Shown in pieces: positions 41,701 to 51,688 of a stretch of 64,000 nt of DNA; position 1 is the first letter of the stretch; each line of letters begins with the position of its first letter. The position numbers and the translations under genes were made by a program. Under the pieces are notes generated by a model that saw only the letters and a list, made by a program, of their open reading frames with translations, had not been told where the DNA came from and made no database searches. The DNA is from Ciona intestinalis. Lineage: Eukaryota; Chordata; Ascidiacea; Phlebobranchia; Cionidae. The stretch lies in NCBI RefSeq assembly GCF_000224145.3, contig NC_020172.2, positions 2,317,962 through 2,381,961 on the forward strand, in the 5' to 3' direction.

Positions 41701-44700
41701 AACAACAGTGTAAAAACCTTTTCAACCCCTGTTATAGTTTTTTTAACACTTTTATGTTTACTTTTTTCAATATTTTTTAAACTTCCAGCCCGTGCGTTTA
41801 ATGCTCGATCATTTCCAATTCCTTTTCCTTCTTCGTTTGTTTGAATCGTTTGAAGGAATTGAGAAGAAAGTTTCAAGCGACACGGCATCCATATTATCTG
41901 ATACTTCATCCTCATGTAATACATTAGATGGCATCAGGTGTGTTAATCATAATGTCTAACTTGAAAACAGTATTATGTAGTAATGTTAACGAATATACTA
42001 TATAATATTTGGTTGTATTTAATGCTTACATGCAATACAGTAAATAAAAAAATACAAGTCTGAAATTCCTGTATTATTATAAAAATACACAAAAAAATAA
42101 AATTTATTGTTTTTTTATTTTAAATTCGAGATCTTTTGTTTAAATAAAAAAACACATAATTTATTGAATATTTTTTTAGTTCAAATTCACAAGAAGACGA
42201 TAATACTTCGGACACCACTGCTGTGAGACTAGTTTTCCCATCGGCCGACATTAACTTGGTTCTACGAGCAAAAACAGAGGAAGAAGATGATGAAGATAAA
42301 ACATCAAACCTTGATGATGATGAGCAATCTACAAGTGATACTCAAGGTGGGTAGGGTGAATGGATCTGAATATTTATCTTTGAGTGGCGGGGCAAAGACA
42401 GTCCCTATAAATAACACGGGTGTTCTGTTTCATACACCTTGTGCCTGTCAGCACGTATGTAACTTTGTGTGTGTTTATTTTTTTAGATATATGACAATTT
42501 ATACAACCCATTAACAACCACTGGGGTGAACTTGCCATTAAGTGTCTTACCTCAGCACATAAACGCCCCCACAATGGTAGCAGCATCAAGTCTCGAACAT
42601 GTAACTCATGGGCTACCTACAAACAGTCTAACCACTATGTCACTGCACCTGACCAGAAACTCAACTCTTTCTAAAACTGTCAAAACTATTAATACAGTTT
42701 AGAAACTGTTAAAACAACCCTTTTATTTTAGACCTGGTTTCCCCCATCTCACCCCCACCCCTGATACCGAACCCGTCAAGTTCAGGTTCACCCACCCCAG
42801 CCCCATCTGAATGTAGTTCCGATACCATAAGTATACTTGGTAGTGATGAAGCATTTGGACCAAGTATACGTACATCGACAACATGTCCGGTGGATGTTTC
42901 TAACACACCACTTGGTGGGAGTAGTGAGCAACCAGTAGTTCCTTTACCACAAGGTAATTAAATTAGAGTCTGTTCTATGTGTTCTACGGGACCTTTATAA
43001 TATATATGCCTAGGGCTGTGGATTTTCCCTATTTTTGTTTAACCGTTAACCGTTCAGTTTTAACCGGTTAACCGGTTAACCGATACAAGTGTAATTCTAA
43101 TAAAAGCGTCTTGTTTATCGCTTTTCTTTCGCGAATTTAAAGGCAACTTTACGACGTACGTATGGGCAAACGTTCTTAACGTTAAAGTAATGCTTTCTTA
43201 TTCATATTCAAACCTGTTTTAAAACATCTGGCGTCTAAATAATCAACGTGTGAATTGCAATTATGACGCAGTTATTAACGTGTGAATTGCTATTATGTCG
43301 TAATCAATTGCCAGGTCAAACAATCGCTATTATGATGCAATGAATCCACGTGTGAATGCGTGCTTTTTCGTAATAAACACGCTGCTTGGCTGAGGAAAAC
43401 ATTTAAGTTGTGTATTACACCAATATGATGTTGCAAAACTAGTTAGCCTGCGGTATTAACAATCAAGATTGATGGCGTAATCGCCGTTGTAGGGCACGAT
43501 CAAAGCAACAGCGTCCCTGCGCACTCTGTCTTATTGCAAAACAACAATCAACGAACACGAACACGTGCCTTTCGTGTAAATAAGACAGATTTTGATATAC
43601 GTTTATGCCCTATGACGTCATAGTTCGGTTAACGACTTCAACTTTTCGTTAGCGGTTAACCGAATAGGTTCGGTTAACCGGTTAACCGTTAACTTTTCCA
43701 CAGCCCTATATATGCCAAGATCAAAAATAGTCATTATATGACAATTTTTGCATATATAGTAGGGTGGGGGGAGATGGGCCACTTTTTCAGTCTATTTTCT
43801 CGCCCTGTTTGGTAGTGGATATTCTGATATTATGTGCTAAATGTGTCCCATCTTTCCCCACCCTACTATATATCAGAAATGCCATAAGATCAGAAAACAG
43901 TCAAGCTATTATTCTGCATGTGTGAAATTCATGGTAGCCATAGGCCATGAGATTTAGGTCACAGTAGGCCAATCACCCTAAATTTTTTTTTTTTTAAATA
44001 AAACTGATTTATCATATTTTAAAATGAAGTACTCTACTTTTAAAAAAAACAAGTACTAATCCCTTTGTCTTATCTTGGGATTAAGTTGGATTTGTACGAA
44101 AATCTAATATTTCTAATAGTAGTTTATGTCACTGCAGGAAACTCTGATTTTACACAGTTTTACTTTATCAATTTGTACATAATTATATTTACCCACCAAG
44201 ACACCATTACCAGGTCGCAGGCGAGCCAACACCGATTTATCTGTAGCCGTTCGGTTAAAATCAGAAAGTCGATTAAAATCTCGTTTGAATGTGGTTTCCT
44301 CCCCCAGCAGTATATCATCTACTGCTTCATGCGATAATCTATCTAACAGGTGAGATGTATTCTAAACTAATCTATAAAAAATCATAAAAAAATCAAAAAT
44401 CATCATCACTCATTTTTTTAAAAGTCACTTCATTTTTTAATAGTCACATATTTTTTAAATGTAACTCATTTTCTTTAAAGTCACTCACTAAACTTTTTAT
44501 ACATAATAAAGGTCAATTTAACTTACTTTGACATTACTGAAGATGGTTTTAGTTTTTAAACACAAAAAAGTTTGGAATAAAAAAATCTACATTGTTAAAA
44601 CACATGTTTAACTAAGTCCTTAATAAATATAACTTTTTTATAGATCCACAATTGTCAGTTCAAGCGGTTACGAAACTGGTTCAGTTGATTCGGTCAACCA

Positions 44701-47700
44701 ACCGGTTTTAACTGGTTTTGACGATGATATTAAGTCGCTTGATTCAAGTTGTGACGGAGACGCTCAGTTTGTTATTATTGAGGTTGATGGTCAGCCGAGG
44801 GCTGTTATGGATGAACGCACACCGTTGTTGGACATAGAGAACACAGGAATGTAAGTTTGACATTTGGTTGGTACCCTGGGTGTTAGGGTAACTGGCCGTG
44901 GCATGTCACCCTGGAGGGCTAAACATAGTGGAATAGGATAAAGTTTGACACAAATAAATTCTAGAAGAGCTGTGTTAGAAAACAAGTGTAATATGGCTGG
45001 CAGGAATAGTGTATTCAGTTAGTTTTGCATGTTTAGGTAGAACTAATATGGGTTTCAGTTTCAACATCTTTTTCCATAAGGGGGCGTTGAAAGTGAGAAT
45101 TTAATTTAAATTTATATCATGCATGGGTCAGCAGGGCAACAACTATAAGTATAATAAATGTTTACAGTGGTTAACATTAAAAAAAATAGGTTTGTTACCA
45201 CTTTAAAAATAAATTCACTCAAAATGTAAATTGCAAAAGTGTCAATTACTACAACATAAACATTGCTATAAATTACTTATACTAAAATAGTTTTTATTTG
45301 TTTGTTACTAGTTGTGTATTTATTTCATTATTTTCTCCACCACAGTGTTAAGATACCTCCACCACCACCAGTAATGGTTCAATCCCAAGATACAATACTT
45401 GATACTGAGAGCGATGTTTCTCAAGATACAGTGCCTTGTGTTAATGATAAGTCAACCATGGACCTTGATATGGTGGGTTATATATTATATGATTTATACA
45501 TTGTCACAATTATCATTTATTGATAAACATTTTTAACTGCAATATTAAAAACCTCCAATAAACATTTTAAACCTAAAAACTTTCTTTTAAAATTTACTTC
45601 ATTTTTTTATAATATGTAATTTTTACATTGCAAAAACAGCATTTACAACTTTTTCACATATTTAAAGATGCAAGTAAAAATTAAATACTAACTAACATCA
45701 TTTAACATTCATTCTGTATTCAAAACATTACATGAAGTTAATTTCAGTAAACATAATAGCGTAAACATTTTGAATTTACTATTTATTGAACATATCATAA
45801 GATAGAGAGAATAATAAAATGTAAAAATACACAGAACCATACACTTTTAACCCTTCTACAGGTATCTGTGTTTAAAATATGACATAAGTAAATTTTAGTT
45901 TAATTTCAAGCAAAATCTGTATTAAAAACAAACTGACATCATTCAACTCAGGTCTCTGTGTTCAAAATATCGGCCACAGATGGGGTTGAGTTATGTGTTG
46001 ACGCTGGTGGTGAAAACACTGTGTTACGCATCGCTGCACATACTCTCGGACTTCACGAGCTCGGAAACATGACTCGGGATAATTCGGCCGTACAATTCTC
46101 ATCACCAGGTAGGGCTAGATATTTTATCGAATTTTTGAACAAATGTTATAAATTCCAATGTTAGGGACAAAGACAGTTGCTATAACACTGATGTTCGGTC
46201 TTATACACTTCGTGCTCACTTACAAGATACTACAATTGTAACTTTGTGGGTTTTTGTTTCTTTTCAGACAAAAACACAAATATTATTAGGAAAATTCTTC
46301 CATTTACCAATAAGATTCCTTGTTTTCGTCAGTATAACTGCTTTTACAAACGTCACTACAACCAAAATGACATGTTTGTAACATATTTCATAAGTTAACA
46401 GCCTAATATATTGATGAATTCCCACACAGACACCACCACAAAGAAGAACATCTCTCCTCCCATCCTCCCTTCACTAAGGATGAGGTTGGATGGAGGTCCT
46501 GCAGCATCCAGGTTTTCCCCTGCATCCGCATCTAATGGGATTATAAGGATCAACGCTCAGGATGTGGAAGAGACAGTCTGCTCATCTACTTTAGAAAATA
46601 TTGGTCAGTTATTAAGTTATGGTCACATATGTATCATACAATTTTTAACTTATACATTTCGGTTTAAAAATAAAACTATCTTTAGTAGTGTCAGTTGTTC
46701 TATTCTATATGGGTGAGGTCCCGCGGCATGCCACGCCATGAGCTATGGGATTTAGCCCAGGATTGGCCCATTACTCCAACACCCAGGGTGCTACCGCATG
46801 GAACAGTTGTAGTTGTTAAAATAAACAACGCTGTAATTTTGGAATTTAGTTATTTTTAATACTATAGTAGCGATGAGGCACCTTTAGCACATACGGTATA
46901 TGGGAGTCGTGAGGATACAGTTTTATAATTCTTTAAATTTTCTTTGTTTACCACTAAACAGGACGAAAAAACAGAATGAAAAGGTGTCTCATTTTTCGCC
47001 ACATTACTATAATATAAAACTAACCATATCACAACAGGTAATATATACAATATACACCACAGGTGCTTTCCTCGAAGATGAAGTAGCACCTGATATTCTA
47101 CCAATGAAAGTTGAAGCAACAAATATCCATCTTACTATAAAGGTGGGGGTTTATATAAAGTTGTATTTTCAAGTCACTTATTCATTACTAACTATGTCAC
47201 ATAATAAAGTATTCATGTAATATTTGTAAATAGAAAAAATATAGTTTAAGATATATTACTGTGTCTTATACTTTTATATTACATAAAATTCTTTCAAACA
47301 ATCATTAAGCTAAGAGTTGCCATTGTAAGCATATGTGTACTTGGGCAAGACATTTAACGGGAATTGCTCCAACCCAGTGGTCACTAATGGGTTGTTCAAA
47401 TTATCGGCGACTCATAGAATAAAAATATCCCTAAAAAAATCATCACCCACAAAGTAACATACACTCCTAAGCTGGCACGAGGTGTATATATGTTATAACT
47501 GTTGTTGCCCTGCCACAAAAAGATATAAAACTTAGATTCATTTACCCACAAACAGAATGACATACCCCCGATTTACCCCACAAGCGCAGCAGTGCCTCCA
47601 GTGGAACTCCACGTACACAGTGCAAATATAACAAGGGATGATGAAGGGGTGTTTCATATTTCAAGTTAGTTTATTGTTTTTGTTGCTATTATGTATGGGT

Positions 47701-48513
47701 GATGCCCCTACTAATAAATTATAAGTTTACTTTTAAAAAAAATTATTATTTTATAAAGTTTTATTTAAAAACTTCTTTAAAAAAAACAAACCCATTTTAC
47801 ATTTTTTTAAAGTCTTATCAAAACAATTATAATTAATTTTTACTTCTGAAGTTCTGACCTTCCTTTTAGAGTTTTAGACAACTTTAAATTTGATATCAAA
47901 ACATTTGAAATTCAACAATTATACCATCATGTTATGTTAACATTTCATCTTCATATTTTTCAGCTGAATCTTCTGCAGCTTCATCTTCAACTTTATTATC
48001 CAGTTTGTCAGGCATGGCCAAACAAAACCATAAAGAAACAACTTCCACCCAAACTACATCTCAAGAAACTAAAACACCAGTAACCACTCCGACTGAAACA
48101 AGCAATACAAACCATACGCACACAACCACTTTATGTAATGGTGTCCTTCCAAATACCCTACACACCACATCCCCACTAACACTGAAGCAAATAAGCAAAG
48201 ATAAAGTAGATTCAATTAATGACAATCAAGTATTGGTGAATGGCGATATCAGTAATGATTATGAAAGTTTAAAAGAGAGGATTAACGAACTTACAAGAGA
48301 AAGAGATTCACTTGCTGCAGCTCTAAGCCATATACAAGTAAGTTTTCATGATGTTTAATACAAACGTGTTATTAATTTTTTTTGTTAAAGATTAAGTCTT
48401 ATTTCTTGATATTTCTTTCGAAAGTTTCAAGTTTTTTTCGTTTTCAGGAAGAGTTGATGTTATCTGAACGTGACCGCGCCACTTTAAAAACACAAGTCTC
48501 ACAAAGCTCGTAA
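29712..48513 (+). CDS. bltp3b: Bridge-like lipid transfer protein 3 (UHRF1BP1/UHRF1BP1L, SHIP164 family)
   Basis: Complete gene, 31 exons, 1,477 residues; human UHRF1BP1L is about 1,460. Exons: 29712-29755, 30260-30422, 31017-31055, 31914-32002, 32312-32420, 32758-32847, 33206-33343, 33776-33967, 35437-35599, 35828-35914, 36371-36514, 37178-37257, 37896-38037, 38510-38712, 38939-39017, 39492-39576, 40179-40309, 40821-41225, 41435-41517, 41789-41937, 42180-42346, 42732-42953, 44214-44349, 44644-44850, 45346-45472, 45952-46108, 46430-46603, 47063-47142, 47556-47664, 47964-48337, 48448-48513. The N-terminal chorein motif is clear (MAGLIKKQILKHLSK, then GEGELNNLELD and LPTWL). Further family blocks are DDLLWVLTDAQ, DYFYPDGRDYP, YTDVWNIWLRQVWVDF and FLEDEVAPDILPMK. 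The C-terminus is a coiled coil (LKERINELTREDS-like heptads). The family moves lipid between endosomal membranes. Vertebrates have two paralogues; this may be pro-orthologous to both. Confidence 0.95.
30445..30600. repeat. SINE-like repeat copy in BLTP3 intron 2
   Basis: It shares, in order, GGTTAGTG, TTGTCCAAATTATC(A/G)GCCAC, AAAAAATCATCAC-type sequence, ACAAAGTAACTTA, GGCACAAGG(T)GT and AACTGT with the copy at 47340-47520. The copies lie in introns of the same gene. Confidence 0.6.
33990..34115. repeat. SINE-like repeat copy in BLTP3 intron 8 (opposite orientation)
   Basis: It contains CATACTGTTCATACACCTTGTGGCAGCTGATGAGTTACCGTGTATGTTACTTTGTGG, broken by mutations, matching the GTGTTCTGTTTCATACACCTTGTG ... 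TATGTAACTTTGTG stretch of the copy at 42385-42625. Confidence 0.5.
36235..36295. repeat. SINE-like fragment in BLTP3 intron 10
   Basis: The segment ATGTTGTAATGACTGTCGTTGCCCCGCTAAGTGAGG matches the right end of the 47340-47520 copy (ATGTTATAACTGTTGTTGCCCTGCCA). Only this end is kept. Confidence 0.45.
37385..37445. repeat. Dispersed short repeat (GGGCCA-GGCCTAAATCCCA family)
   Basis: It reads GGGGTAATGGGCCAAGTCTGGCCTAAATCCCA, then AGTCCTCACGGTACTCACCCATA, followed by a long A-run. Related pieces, in either orientation, are at about 16700-16770, 46700-46800, 58735-58800, 58915-58995 and 60955-61025. The A-run suggests copying through RNA, but the family is not identified. Confidence 0.5.
38140..38335 (+). 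repeat. tRNA-derived SINE in BLTP3 intron 13
   Basis: The segment begins with a tRNA-like head: an A-box-like TAGCTCGGTAGTAGGGG and, about 45 bases later, a B-box-like GGTTCAATGTTCGAC. This is followed by a non-tRNA body containing GAGGGACACTGCGATGCCATTAGTTGAA and CGGCCTTCATCG. It cannot fold as an intact tRNA, because the B box is mutated and no matching acceptor stem is seen. A SINE relic is therefore the better call. Confidence 0.6.
40620..40735. repeat. Dispersed repeat copy in BLTP3 intron 17
   Basis: Contains CTGCCAGGTGTATTATAC, TGTATGTAACTCAGGTCTTCTGGCAT and CCTATACAGGGCGTCTTTATTAGGGCTTCTTC in order, matching the copy at 12715-12880 and partly the one at 7430-7500. Nature unknown. Confidence 0.45.
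42385..42625 (-). repeat. SINE-like repeat, the longest copy in the window
   Basis: It lies in BLTP3 intron 21. From left to right: GGCGGGGCAA, AACACGGGTGTTCTGTTTCAT, ACACCTTGTGCCTG, GTATGTAACTTTGTG, a T-run, ACAACCCATTAACAACCACTGG, and ATTAAGTGTCTTACCTCAGCAC. It ends in AGTCTCGAACATGTAACTCATGGGCTA. Read on the minus strand, that end resembles a tRNA-derived head with a degenerate B box (TGTTCGAGACT). The copy at 47340-47520 has the same blocks in the other orientation. Confidence 0.65.
43011..43708. mobile_element. Non-autonomous hAT-type MITE (698 bp) in BLTP3 intron 22
   Basis: Ends TAGGGCTGTGGA and TCCACAGCCCTA are exact inverted repeats. The element is flanked by the same 8 bases, TATATGCC, at 43003-43010 and 43709-43716. 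Subterminal arrays of the palindrome-rich motif GGTTAACCGGTTAACCG occur at both ends and form further inverted repeats. There is no transposase frame. The core (about 43230-43410) matches the core of the element at 5408-6018, although the termini differ. Confidence 0.93.
43752..43873. mobile_element. Small palindromic MITE (122 bp) with perfect 18-bp inverted ends
   Basis: Left end ATATATAGTAGGGTGGGG (43752-43769) and right end CCCCACCCTACTATATAT (43856-43873) are exact reverse complements. The interior, read on the minus strand, contains AAAGATGGGACACATTTAGCACAT and GCGAGAAAATAGACTGAAAAAGTGG, which recur in the longer relatives at 46866-47012 and 63303-63470. It lies only 43 bases from the end of the hAT-type element. 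Confidence 0.88.
45861..45893 (+). pseudogene. Decoy copy of the start of BLTP3 exon 26
   Basis: The sequence CTACAG/GTATCTGTGTTTAAAATATGACAT lies about 90 bases before the real acceptor and exon start, which read CTCAG/GTCTCTGTGTTCAAAATATCGGCC. The copy would encode the same first residues (VSVFKI) and then hits an in-frame TGA. It looks like a truncated, decayed duplicate of the exon boundary, and the real exon at 45952-46108 is intact. Confidence 0.6.
46155..46260. repeat. SINE-like repeat copy in BLTP3 intron 26
   Basis: GGGACAAAGACAGTTGCTATAACACTGATGTTCGGTCTTATACACTTCGTGC, broken by mutations, followed by GTAACTTTGTGGG. It matches the first half of the copy at 42385-42625 in the same order. 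Confidence 0.5.
46866..47012. mobile_element. Diverged member of the palindromic MITE family in BLTP3 intron 27
   Basis: It opens with ACTATAGTAGCGATGAGGCAC and closes with GTGTCTCATTTTTCGCCACATTACTATA, an imperfect inverted pair. Between them lie GTGAGGATACAGTTTTATAATTC and GAAAAAACAGAATGAAAAGGTG, which occur almost unchanged at 63303-63470. The right edge comes close to the acceptor of BLTP3 exon 28 at 47063. Confidence 0.75.
47340..47520 (+). repeat. SINE-like repeat copy in BLTP3 intron 28
   Basis: Contains GGGCAAGACATTTAACGGGAATTGCTCCAACCCAGTGGTCACTAATGGGTTGTTCAAATTATCGGC-type sequence, then AAAAAATCATCACCCACAAAGTAAC, then GGCACGAGGTGTATAT and TGTTGTTGCCCTGCCA. This is the reverse orientation of the 42385-42625 copy. 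It sits directly before the acceptor of exon 29 (47556). Confidence 0.65.
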
Positions 48514-49270
48514 CAAAAACGAACCAACATAATCCCACCGTTAGCAAATGATGCATGGTGTACAAAGTACATGACTTAATATAAGCAATATATAAAAAGT
48601 CCAGAAGTAAGCGGTAACAATTTCAAATAATTCATAACTTTTTGTTATTTATTTTAGCAAGTGGTCCTTAATTTATCGAATGAGTGCAATATATCATCTT
48701 TTGATGAAGCAAATTGTGTTTGTTGCAAATGTTCCCTTTTATGCATGTTATGGTGCCATTGGGGATTTATGCTTGAAATGCCAATTTCGCTAGAATACTT
48801 TTTATTTATCTCGCTAAAATCCTAACATTTTTTTGAATTTTTATTATAGAAATCTTAAATGATATAGTAAATGGATGAAAATAGTTGTTTTGTAATTTTG
48901 GCAAAATTTTTGATTTTTAGTGAATATCCAACTGTATTTTACTTTTGCACCCCTCATTAAAGCATGGTGCTTACACCTTTATTGTAACACATATTTTATG
49001 AGATTTAAATTAATCACCATGACATCATAAATGGTATTATGAAGTATATTTCACATCCACTGTGACACACATGGTAGTTTGAAGTGTTTTGCTGAAATTT
49101 CATCATGCTTGATTACACCACGGTTGGTACTTAAATACAACAAGCTTCATTATTTGCTGTGAATTTTTTGCATTTTTATTTGATCACAAAACACATTTAA
49201 ACAGGACATATTGTCAGACAAATCACACTGTTATCATATCTCAAAAGGTCTTAATTAGTATAAAGTCAGT
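48514..49270. other. Tail-to-tail spacer between BLTP3 and GPN2
   Basis: The two genes converge here. Plus strand: ATTAAA at 48956-48961 is the best available signal for BLTP3. Minus strand: AATAAA (plus-strand TTTATT at 49175-49180) lies about 90 bases after the GPN2 stop. No coding exon is seen. Confidence 0.5.
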
Positions 49271-50978
49271 TCAGCTCATATACTGCTCATGAGCTGAACC
49301 TGATTTAAAAAACTGAAAGTCAGCTCCAACAGCTGCAGAAAGAAGTTTCTGGATATTTCTTTCTTCAATGGTTCCAAAGCAGCAGCCATTAGCTTTGTCA
49401 ATCTCCTTCAGCAAATTCAGCATGCTCTCTTTGTCCTGCACATTCAGTGGAGTGAATGATACAAGACTGTAATCTTCAATGACACTGCATAGCTTCCTGT
49501 ATAAGACAGAGTTTAAAATAGATATCAGTGACAGAAAAAAGGAACTGTAGGAAATTACACTTTTAGATAATAGATCAAATCTGATCTAAATCCTATGTCC
49601 TCGCTTTCCTACAAATCCATATTATATGGGCCAAGTATCTATAACTGGGGATTTTAAATTAGGGTCTGTGTTAAGAGGACAGAAAGAATGCTTTACAGAA
49701 TATTTTAAGAAATTGTAAACCTAAAAAGACTAAGAAACAATTTAGTGTTGAGTGATATGTTTTAAAATGAGCAAAAAGTAAATATAGTTTCCAGCACAGG
49801 TTAAATGTATACAGACATATAAAGTTCTTATCTAAGATCAAACCTACTGATTTAAACTTTGGAATTTTCTCATAAAAGGGTCGTCCCCATCACTTTCAAG
49901 GAGTTTATTTAAATCCAAGACTTCAGTGTAATATTCTAAGTGAAATGGAAACCTGAAAGGATGTAAATAGTGTCACTAATAACTGTATTTAAAAAGCTAC
50001 AGTTAAACAGAAAATCTGTGTAGGATTAACCAAGAAAAGGAACATTGTCAATAGAAACTGTTAAACTGTCATGTTATAATGACTGTTGCATCCTGTGACA
50101 CAAAAGTTTCATTAATTCATTAAGTTTTTTAAAAAACCTCTTACTTTCCATATTCTTCTGCTATGTCCATTTTCGACAGGACATTAACGTGAGGTAAGCC
50201 CATATGTAGCATGGTTGCCAGTGAGGTTAGAAGCACAGCTATGAACTTGCTGGCTTCAGCACAGTAGTGAGCATCGACCAGATGAACTGCAGCAAGCCTT
50301 ACACCAACATCTTTACTTGTAAGATGTTCAATTACTTCTTTGAGGGCATTATGATGGGTGTATATTTCTACTTGACCAGGGCAGTCAAATATGAAGTATC
50401 TATATCAATAATATAATTCAGAATAACGATTTAAATGGTTATAATTTTCAAAACCAGGCTTTGATTTTATATTTACTTATTATCAGAAGTAGTTGGAGCA
50501 TCATTTTATTTTATAATTACAGTATATTAAAAAATGATAAAATAGCATTGTATTGATACAAATTCCATAAGAATTCTGCATATCATTCACCAGGTGTGTA
50601 CCAAAAATATTACACATTCAATTTTATTTTATTTTGTGAACAACTTTGACTTAATGTTTACCTTCCTGGAAAATTGTTCATTTTTTCCAAGAGCCAGTGC
50701 TGATTATTTCTTAAATATTCCATGCAGTATAACAAGCCTCCATTTGGTCCAAGTGACATATGTTTCATTACATCTTCTACCGTTACTAACTCGTTAATAT
50801 TTATATCACAATCGTACGGTATAAACTCATTAGCTGGATCAAGGTTTACAACACAGCATTCTCTACCAATAGCTTTCATAAATTGTTGCATTCCATGGCA
50901 GAAAGTGGTTTTCCCACTGCCAGGGGGTCCAATAACCAACTGTCCAAAAGAAGTTTTATTCATGTTTATTCCAGCCAT
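49271..50978 (-). CDS. gpn2: GPN-loop GTPase 2
   Basis: Four exons on the minus strand: 50978-50662, 50399-50145, 49952-49848, 49496-49271. They give 300 residues (human GPN2 has 310). Motifs: P-loop GPPGSGKTT (residues 17-25), LDPANE (46-51), the family-defining GPN loop in [14 protein letters not shown] (GPN at 77-79), switch-like DCPGQ (111-115) and the base-recognition motif SKMD (181-184, an NKxD variant typical of the family). The C-terminal part matches GPN2 specifically ([26 protein letters not shown]). GPN proteins dimerise and help assemble and import RNA polymerase II (family knowledge). The start codon lies 18 bases after the EMC5 stop on the same strand, suggesting a two-gene operon. 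A minus-strand AATAAA at 49180-49175 probably ends the transcript. Confidence 0.96.
50955..50970 (-). terminator. Two AATAAA poly(A) signals for EMC5 embedded in the GPN2 start region
   Basis: On the minus strand the first codons of GPN2 contain AATAAA twice (plus-strand TTTATT at 50965-50970 and 50955-50960), about 27-40 bases after the EMC5 stop codon. No AATAAA fits in the 18-base intercistronic spacer. If the EMC5 mRNA is polyadenylated from these, its 3' end overlaps GPN2 coding sequence, as expected for a tightly packed tunicate operon. Confidence 0.55.
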
Positions 50979-50996
50979 GTTTTTCGCGTAAATTTA

Positions 50997-51688
50997 CTAA
51001 AAATCTGCAAGATTTTTGTAAAGGTATTTTCCACGGTGCTCGAAACTGCAGAAAGAGAATCTATTGCCGACAGTTTCGAACGATTTGTTTTTCATATCAG
51101 CGTTAACTTGAATGTCTTTGAATTCCCCAGACACTATCAATATTCCAATGGATGTGAGGAAAAGACCCAGGATGCACTGAAGCACAATCTGTTGATGAAT
51201 AAGTGAACATGCATATTTATATATTGAACAGCCTGTACAACATAACATGCAGTGTATACATGATACATAAACTATAGCAATTTAATTAAACAGTAATGCT
51301 GGTATAAAGAATTAACACATTGGAATTTAACACTTTATATTTAGATTTATTTATATTTTATCGGAAATTCACTTATGCATTTACATGGCTATATTACTAT
51401 AAATAAGTAAAAAGTAAAATACCAAAAACTATGCTTAAAAATACAAAAAGTATTTCGTTTTTGGATACTTACATCCAAAGGTAAGGAGTAAAACTCCTGC
51501 TCAGTCAATCGAACAAATGATCTATCTGAAATTGTTAAGTGTAGTATGTTATGTAACAGAGTAGTTTAAAAGGCATATATTGGAATTATATGTGAAAATA
51601 CGAACGTACGTTGTGCTGCGGATATTCCGGAGTGAATTAAACAACCAAACCCGAGAAGGAGGAAAAAATTAACGTACAGTTTGGCCAT
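50997..51688 (-). CDS. emc5: ER membrane protein complex subunit 5 (MMGT1)
   Basis: Three exons on the minus strand: 51688-51610, 51525-51473, 51188-50997, giving 107 residues. Human MMGT1 has 131; the difference is mainly a shorter C-terminal tail. Key blocks: an N-terminal membrane helix ending in SGISAAQHRSFVRLTE (the family signature AAQHRSYMRLTE in vertebrates), SLPLDIVLQ, a second helix (LGLFLTSIGILIVSGEFKDI) and FEHRGKYLY. EMC5 is a core subunit of the complex that inserts membrane proteins into the ER; a magnesium-transport role has also been proposed. An acceptor-like TTGTAG lies 10 bases before the ATG and is a good candidate for spliced-leader addition, so EMC5 would be the first cistron and GPN2 the second. 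Confidence 0.95.

Noticed and set aside
50722..51206. Plus-strand open frames opposite GPN2 and EMC5
   Set aside because: The minus-strand translation matches known families with correct splice sites; the plus-strand frames have no recognisable motif.
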